A stretch of DNA of 64,000 nucleotides from JBDHWG01 sp046328505 (GTDB lineage: Bacteria; Chloroflexota; Anaerolineae; Epilineales; JAHCIE01), in NCBI GenBank assembly GCA_046328505.1, contig JAXLWL010000003.1, forward strand, positions 372,001 to 436,000. The letters are read 5' to 3'. Numbering within the stretch: the stretch's first letter is position 1; the number at the start of each line of letters is the position of its first letter. The translations under genes were made by a program, and so were the position numbers. Shown one piece after another: positions 58,967-64,000 of the stretch. The notes beneath the pieces are model-generated. The model had not been told where the DNA came from, did no database searches, and was given only the letters and a program-made list of their open reading frames with translations.

Positions 58967-60358
58967 GTGACTCTTGAACCTACACCGGACCCGACAGACC
59001 CGAAGCTCCCTGAGACGGAGCGCCCCGACGTTCCCCCCGTCGAGCCCCCAGCCGCGGAGAGCCAGCAAGCTCCGTCGGCCGCGACAGCGTCGGAGGATGC
59101 TCCGGCAGAGGCGCCGCCGGCAGAGCGTCCGGCGGAGACCCCCGCCGTCTCAGCGGAGACACCCGAAACAGCCCCTCATCCCGCCACTGCGACCCAGGAC
59201 GTTCCGCTGATGGCGGCCGCGGCGGCGCCCGCCGCTGCTCCACCACCTGCGCCGGCCGAGGAAGGCCTCTCTCCCCTGGTGAAGACCCTGTTGGCGGTCG
59301 CCTTCGCCTGCTTCGTGTTCGGCGGTCTTATCTTTGGCTATCTGTTCTACACTACCGTGCGCGATGTGACGGCGTACTATAATCTGCCTGCTCCGGTCAC
59401 TGCGCAGCCTCTGCCATCACAAGCGCAGTCAATTCGGCCGGCCGTCCCCGGCGCACCGACTCCCACCATTGCTCCGCCCCCACCCCAGGCGGCAGCGCCG
59501 AGCATCTCGGCCGCCCCGGTCTGGGACCGCAAGGGGCGCGTCAACATCCTGCTGATGGGAACCGACGAGGGGCGCACCTGTGATGACGGTCTGCCCCGCA
59601 GCGACACGATGATCCTCGTCAGCATCGACCCTGAAGCTAAGCGCGCCTACATGATCTCGTTCCCCCGGGACCTCTGGGTGGCTATTCCAGGGCGCGGCAT
59701 TTCCGGCATTCCGAACGAGGACCGCATCAACACCGCCCTTGTGTGGGGCGACCTCTACCGCTACCCGGGCGGCGGCCCCATGCTGGCGCGCGCGACGGTC
59801 GAGAAGAACTTCGGCCAGCCCATCAACTACCACGCCATCATCAATATAGACGGTCTGGCGCGGATTATCGATATCCTGGGCGGCATTGATATCGACGTCA
59901 AGAGTGAGGTTCACGACTACGACTACCCCACGCCGGACTGTGGTATCAAGACCATCGATATCAAGCCGGGTCTGCAGCACATGGACGGCGAGCGCGCCCT
60001 GGAGTACGCCCGCTCGCGCCACGAGTCCAGCGACCTGGACCGCGCCGACCGGCAGCAGCAGGTTCTGCTCGCTATCCGCCAGAAGGCGCTTCAGCTCGAC
60101 ATCATCACCAAGCTACCGGCGCTCCTCGGCGAGTACAAGAACCTTGTGAAGACGGACCTCTCGCCCATCGAGATCCTGGCTCTCGCCAACCTCATGAAGG
60201 ACATCAAGAGCGACAATATCGAGCGCCAGGTGATCGACATCAACATGATCCACCCGTGGACTCGGCCCGACGGCGCCCAGGTGCTCATCCCTGACCGCGC
60301 TAAGATTCGAGCCTTGTTCGACAAGATGTTCAACCCCTCGCCGACCAACAGCAATTAG
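58967..60358 (+). CDS. LytR-CpsA-Psr family protein
   Basis: 463 aa. A disordered Pro/Ala/Glu N-terminus (1-95, cytoplasmic) and one membrane helix (about 102-130) precede the LCP domain (about 183-400): NILLMGTDEG, DTMILVSIDP, SFPRDLWV, DRINTA and YARSRHESSDLDRADRQQ, with the conserved Arg/Asp residues. LCP proteins transfer lipid-linked glycopolymers to the cell wall. GTG 58967 has GGAGG nine bases upstream; a longer ORF upstream is antisense to the neighbouring gene. Confidence 0.88.
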   Translation: MTLEPTPDPTDPKLPETERPDVPPVEPPAAESQQAPSAATASEDAPAEAPPAERPAETPAVSAETPETAPHPATATQDVPLMAAAAAPAAAPPPAPAEEGLSPLVKTLLAVAFACFVFGGLIFGYLFYTTVRDVTAYYNLPAPVTAQPLPSQAQSIRPAVPGAPTPTIAPPPPQAAAPSISAAPVWDRKGRVNILLMGTDEGRTCDDGLPRSDTMILVSIDPEAKRAYMISFPRDLWVAIPGRGISGIPNEDRINTALVWGDLYRYPGGGPMLARATVEKNFGQPINYHAIINIDGLARIIDILGGIDIDVKSEVHDYDYPTPDCGIKTIDIKPGLQHMDGERALEYARSRHESSDLDRADRQQQVLLAIRQKALQLDIITKLPALLGEYKNLVKTDLSPIEILALANLMKDIKSDNIERQVIDINMIHPWTRPDGAQVLIPDRAKIRALFDKMFNPSPTNSN

Positions 60359-60384
60359 CGTTCCTGACAGCGCAAGCCCAATTG

Positions 60385-60412
60385 GTAGAGACGCGCCATG
60401 GCGCGTCTCTAC
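60385..60412. terminator. 28-bp perfect palindrome between convergent genes
   Basis: GTAGAGACGCGCC pairs with GGCGCGTCTCTAC with no mismatch. It lies between the LytR-type and oxidoreductase genes, which converge; TGCTTTTCC follows on the plus strand. It fits a bidirectional terminator. Confidence 0.7.
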
Positions 60413-60428
60413 TGCTTTTCCACCATCT

Positions 60429-61508
60429 CTACAGCGTCACCTCACGGCCCTCGACCGCCGAGCGATAGATCCCGTCGATGATACGCATGAGAGCGACGCC
60501 CTGCTCTGGCGGCGCCGGGTTCGGCTTCCCATCTTGCACCATCGCCACGAACTCCTCGATACCGATGACATGCGAGGCGCCCGCCGCGACCGTTGGGTGA
60601 ATCTCCGCCCCCGCGCCGGCCATGTCCGTGTACACCGTGAGCGTGTCCACCTCTGAGTACTGGCGCACATTGATCTGGCCGCCGCCTTCTGAGCCGAACA
60701 GGTGGACGTAGAAATCGTCCTTGTGCTGGCCATAGGCCGCCCAGCTCGCCTCCAGGTACAGGGTTACGCCGTCGGCCAGGCGGACGAACGCCGCCGCCAG
60801 GTCCTCCACATCGTACGAACCGGCTGTCCCTCCCGACACAGGGCGACCCGGCCATGTGCCGCGGCCACGCGGCCCGAACTCTGCGTACGTCGCGCCCGAC
60901 ACGGCGACGGCCTGGGGGTAGTCTAGCAGCCACATGCTCAGGTCCAGCATGTGGACGCCCAGGTCGATCAGTGGCCCACCGCCGGACATCGCTTTCTGTG
61001 TAAACCATGCCCCAATGCCGGGAATCCCGCTGCGGCGCAGCCAGCCGGCCTTGGCGTAGTACACGCGGCCGAGCGTCCCGGCGTTCAGGTAGCGCTTCAG
61101 GGCCTGGGCGTCGGCGCGCAGGCGCCAGTTGAACATGACCATCACCTGGCCGCGCGCCGTCTTGGCCGCCGATGCGATGCGCTCCGCGTCGGCAAGATTG
61201 TGCGCCAATGGCTTCTCAACGCACACGTCGAGGCCGCGGTCCAGCGCCGCCAGCACGACGTCCGCGTGGAGGTAGTTCGGCACGCAGATGCTGACCACGT
61301 CTAGATCGTCGCGCGCCAACAGGTTCTCATACTCCCCGTATATGAAGGGGATGTTGAACTCGGCAGCCACATCCGCGCAGCGATTTGCGTCCAGCCCCGC
61401 TAACGCCACCACGTCGACACCCGCCGCCCGATACCCCATGATGTGGGCGCGGCCCACGCCGCAGCCAATCACACCGGCGCGCAAGGGCCGCGTCATATCT
61501 CGCCCCAT
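60429..61508 (-). CDS. Gfo/Idh/MocA family oxidoreductase
   Basis: 359 aa. The Rossmann domain starts RAGVIGCGVGRAHIMGY (about 8-24), followed by CVPNYLHADVV and CVEKPLAHN (EKP motif, about 100), the usual NAD(P)-binding and catalytic Lys region. The C-terminal domain has GGPLIDLGVHMLD (His of the active site). Substrates of this family are sugars or cyclitols. The neighbouring ThuA gene (20 bases away, same strand) suggests carbohydrate use. ATG 61508 follows GGAGGGG. Confidence 0.9.
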   Translation of the reverse strand: MGRDMTRPLRAGVIGCGVGRAHIMGYRAAGVDVVALAGLDANRCADVAAEFNIPFIYGEYENLLARDDLDVVSICVPNYLHADVVLAALDRGLDVCVEKPLAHNLADAERIASAAKTARGQVMVMFNWRLRADAQALKRYLNAGTLGRVYYAKAGWLRRSGIPGIGAWFTQKAMSGGGPLIDLGVHMLDLSMWLLDYPQAVAVSGATYAEFGPRGRGTWPGRPVSGGTAGSYDVEDLAAAFVRLADGVTLYLEASWAAYGQHKDDFYVHLFGSEGGGQINVRQYSEVDTLTVYTDMAGAGAEIHPTVAAGASHVIGIEEFVAMVQDGKPNPAPPEQGVALMRIIDGIYRSAVEGREVTL

Positions 61509-61527
61509 GCTCTCCCCTCCTGCGCCT

Positions 61528-62241
61528 TTAGCCTTCGAGCGCGGGGCGATTGCCGAAGCTGCGCGGGGCGCCGGGCGTCGGCGCGGCCCAACGGACGGCG
61601 TTGGCAATCACCTGCTGAATCTGTGGATTGTAGTAGGTCGGGAAGCTCTCGTGACCGGGTCGGAAGTAGAAAATGCGGCCCGAGCCGCGGGTGTAGCAGC
61701 AGCCGCTGCGGAATACTTCGCCACCCGTGAACCAGCTAATGAAGACGAGCGTCTCGGGCGCGGGAATGTCGAAGTGCTCCCCGTACATTTCCTCGCGCTC
61801 CAGGAGGATATACTCCCCAAGACCCGCGGCGATCGGGTGGCCGGGCGCAACAACCCACAGCCGCTCGCGGTCGTTGGCTTCGCGCCACTTCAAGTCGCAT
61901 CCCGTGCCCATCAGGCGCCTGAAAATCTTGGATAAATGCCCTGAATGAAGCACAATTAGTCCCATGCCGTCGAGGACGCGCTTGTAGACGCGCTCCACGA
62001 CCTCATCCGAGACCTTGTCGTGGGCCATGTGGCCCCACCACGTGAGGACATCGGTGTTGTCCAGCACGTCCTGGGGCAGACCGTGCTCAGGCTCGTCGAG
62101 GGTGGCCGTGCGCACGTCGAAGCCGTGCGGCTTGAGGCCGTCGGCGATCGCGCTGTGAATGCCGTTCGGGTAGACGGCGGCGATCTCGGGGTGTGTCCGC
62201 TCGTGGACACCCTCGTTCCAGACTGTGACTCGAATACCCAT
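61528..62241 (-). CDS. ThuA domain protein
   Basis: 237 aa, class I glutamine-amidotransferase-like fold of the ThuA family (trehalose-utilisation-associated). VTVWNEGVHE (5-14), NTDVLTWWGHMAHD and GLIVLHSGHLSKIF are family motifs. GRIFYFRPGHESFPTYYNPQ is the C-terminal signature. These proteins usually accompany Gfo/Idh/MocA enzymes, as here. ATG 62241 has AAGGAG seven bases upstream. Confidence 0.9.
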   Translation of the reverse strand: MGIRVTVWNEGVHERTHPEIAAVYPNGIHSAIADGLKPHGFDVRTATLDEPEHGLPQDVLDNTDVLTWWGHMAHDKVSDEVVERVYKRVLDGMGLIVLHSGHLSKIFRRLMGTGCDLKWREANDRERLWVVAPGHPIAAGLGEYILLEREEMYGEHFDIPAPETLVFISWFTGGEVFRSGCCYTRGSGRIFYFRPGHESFPTYYNPQIQQVIANAVRWAAPTPGAPRSFGNRPALEG

Positions 62242-62289
62242 GTATATGCTCCTTCCGCATTTCTGAATAGTCACGCCTCGGAGGCGTCT

Positions 62290-62667
62290 ATGAACCCGTT
62301 CACGCGCTATATTCGCACCCAGCGCGCAGACAGAATACCGTCCGATGTGCGCGCGTTCGTCGACCGCTGGGACCGCCTGGAGGCGCTGGTCATCAACGTC
62401 TACCGCGCCGGGCAGGCGGACGAGGAGACGGAGAAGGCGTACGCCGAGCTGCGGGCCTGGCTTCAACCCCACTATCCGGCCTTCGCGCCGCTTGTCGCTC
62501 CCTATTGGCGCAACGCCCGCGAAGCGGGCAACCTTCCTGCCTCCGACCCGTTCGAGCGACTCTTCGCGCCCGAGTCGGCGTCGGCATTCGCCGGCACGCG
62601 GACCTACATGCAGGCACTCCCGCCGGCGCGTGAAGCCATCAACACCTATCTCTTGACCCTCCCTTAG
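62290..62667 (+). CDS. Hypothetical protein
   Basis: 125 aa, helical and soluble, without recognised motif. It contains charged repeats around DEETEKAYAELRAWL (about 46-60). CGGAGG lies five bases before the ATG. It is divergent from the ThuA gene. It resembles small uncharacterised Chloroflexota proteins in composition only. Confidence 0.6.
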   Translation: MNPFTRYIRTQRADRIPSDVRAFVDRWDRLEALVINVYRAGQADEETEKAYAELRAWLQPHYPAFAPLVAPYWRNAREAGNLPASDPFERLFAPESASAFAGTRTYMQALPPAREAINTYLLTLP

Positions 62668-62740
62668 CGCGCCAGCGCATTATAGGCCCGCGCCCGTCGA
62701 CCGTCGAGTCTGGATACCTCCGTCTCTCATTCAGACAATA

Positions 62741-62810
62741 GCGACAGAGGCACAGAGCATACAGAGGATCAATACAATCAGATCCTCTGCGCACTCGATG
62801 CCTCTGTGGC
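62741..62810. repeat. Palindrome of the CCACAGAG family, second copy
   Basis: GCGACAGAGGC / GCCTCTGTGGC arms with an inner CAGAGGATC/GATCCTCTG hairpin; matches the repeat at 33751-33826. It lies between convergent genes. Confidence 0.7.
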
Positions 62811-62903
62811 AAATCACCCGTCACTGAGAGGGTTTCACACCCTCTCACCTTCCTTGGCTTCTCTGCTGACAGGAGAAGGAAGTACTCGCTCGACGGCCTT
62901 GCG

Positions 62904-64000
62904 CTACGCCGCTATTTCCTCGCTCTCCTTGGCCGCCGCCTGGAACTGGTGGCGCCGGCGGCGCGGCGTCGGCATGATCATGCGCACGCCGCGGTCATAC
63001 GTGAAGTAGTTCCACACCCAGCTCACGAAGACGCCAACGCGGTTGCGGAAGCCGACCAGGAACCACAGGTGCAGCCAGACCCAGGCGGACCAGGCCAGGA
63101 AGCCCTTGAGCTTGATGTCGCCCGGCAGCTGCGCCACGGCCGCGTTGCGGCCAATCGTCGCCATCGTGCCGGGGTCCTTGTAGATGAACGGCTCGCCTGG
63201 GAGGCCCTGCATGTGGCGCAGAATCATGCGCGCGGCGTGCTTGCCGCCGTCTATCGCTACGCGGGCAAGCTGCGGGTAGATGTTTCCGTCGGGGCCTTTG
63301 CTGGCCGCCAGGTCGCCGATGACAAAGGCCTCCGGGTGCCCCGGCAGGCTCAGGTCATCGTTGACGACGACCCGGCCACCGCGCCCCACCTCGACACCCA
63401 GGCCGTTCGCCATGGGGACACCGCGGATGCCCGCGCCCCAAACGACGGTGCGCGTGCGGATCTCGCCGCCGCTCTTGAGGTACACCGTGTCCTCGGTCAC
63501 CTTCGTGACGGCCTCGCCAAGACGCACGTCGACGTGGCGCTTGCGCAGCTCATCCAGGGTGTAGCTGCGCAGATTCGGCGCGAAGGGCGCCAGCACCTTA
63601 TCCGATGCCTCCAGGAGGACGACATGGGCACGGTTCATGTCGAGACGCGGATAGTCCTTGCGGAGCACCATGTCGAACAGCTCGCTCAGCGCGCCGGCCA
63701 TCTCGACGCCGGTCGGGCCTCCGCCAACGACCACGAAGTTCAACCAGCCTTCGTCAATCAGCTCGGGATCAGCGCTCACCTCTTCAAACACGGTTATGAT
63801 GTGATTACGCAGAGCGTTGGCCTCGTCCACCGTCTTCATCGGGAACGAGTACTGCTCCGCGCCGTCGATCCCGAAGTAGTTTGTCGAGGCGCCGGCCGCC
63901 AGGATCAGGTAATTGAACGGCACCGGCGGCTCATCTTCTAGCAGCAGAGCCTTCTGCTCCCAGTCCACGCCGACGACGTTGCCTAGCTCGAACGCGAAAT
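62904..64000 (-). CDS. Type II NADH dehydrogenase-like FAD oxidoreductase (5' part cut by window edge)
   Basis: At least 365 aa visible; the frame is open through base 64000, so the N-terminal FAD-binding GxGxxG region lies outside. Visible motifs: YLILAAGASTNYFG, NAD-binding VVGGGPTGVEMAGALSEL, VVWGAGIRG and VIGDLAAS (second FAD segment). The C-terminal half contains a membrane-contacting segment (LAWSAWVWLHLWFLVGFRNR) and a basic end, as in NDH-2. It passes electrons from NADH to quinone without pumping protons. Confidence 0.9.
   Translation of the reverse strand, partial: FAFELGNVVGVDWEQKALLLEDEPPVPFNYLILAAGASTNYFGIDGAEQYSFPMKTVDEANALRNHIITVFEEVSADPELIDEGWLNFVVVGGGPTGVEMAGALSELFDMVLRKDYPRLDMNRAHVVLLEASDKVLAPFAPNLRSYTLDELRKRHVDVRLGEAVTKVTEDTVYLKSGGEIRTRTVVWGAGIRGVPMANGLGVEVGRGGRVVVNDDLSLPGHPEAFVIGDLAASKGPDGNIYPQLARVAIDGGKHAARMILRHMQGLPGEPFIYKDPGTMATIGRNAAVAQLPGDIKLKGFLAWSAWVWLHLWFLVGFRNRVGVFVSWVWNYFTYDRGVRMIMPTPRRRRHQFQAAAKESEEIAA

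Overview
The window looks like the chromosome of a GC-rich member of the Chloroflexota (Anaerolineae-like), probably from a metagenome assembly. This is inferred from long secreted proteins with Thr-Pro linkers, an F420-type LLM oxidoreductase, DUF1269 and translin-family proteins, an ECF sigma factor paired with a Pro/Thr-rich partner, frequent GTG/TTG starts, and several families of palindromic intergenic repeats. No rRNA, tRNA, CRISPR array, transposase or phage gene was recognised.

Layout. 1-2.9 kb: 3' part of a CcrM-like adenine methyltransferase gene, a di-haem oxidoreductase and a LysM protein. 3-9.5 kb: a DUF4062-like protein, methylmalonyl-CoA epimerase, arginase, an AlaX-like editing protein, an aminotransferase broken by a cluster of indels, CutC and an LLM oxidoreductase. 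9.7-15.7 kb: AlkA-type glycosylase and a 1757-aa secreted protein with three cohesin-like modules. 15.9-19.2 kb: M20 peptidase, alpha/beta hydrolase, small membrane protein and an Mrr-type endonuclease. 19.8-25.9 kb: a 2029-aa secreted protein made of DUF11 and Big-1 modules.

26.0-33.7 kb is the most notable region. A cobalamin riboswitch with a terminator lies upstream of an overlapping operon: a secreted protein with a DUF4430 domain and two alpha/alpha-barrel repeat blocks, a membrane-anchored DUF4430 protein, and ECF transporter EcfT, fused EcfA-EcfA and an S component. DUF4430 plus alpha/alpha barrel are the two folds of animal intrinsic factor/transcobalamin, so this reads as a bacterial vitamin B12 capture and uptake system.

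33.8-43.9 kb: radical SAM protein, hydrolase, MFS transporter, RecD2 helicase, M28 peptidase and a cohesin-like secreted protein. 44-54 kb: an SDR / SDH-protease / translin operon that ends in the N-terminal half of a Cas4-like nuclease, two DUF1269 paralogues, GNAT, M3 peptidase, the C-terminal half of a Cas4-like nuclease, a NYN protein and HisS. 54-64 kb: YfhO-like membrane protein, ECF sigma and its partner, PLP desulfhydrase, LytR-CpsA-Psr protein, Gfo/Idh/MocA oxidoreductase with ThuA, and a partial NDH-2.

Two themes cut across the window. Palindromic repeats sit in nearly every gap and in several places have entered reading frames. Several secreted proteins end in, or contain, a short motif of the type [YF][LI]P.[LV].
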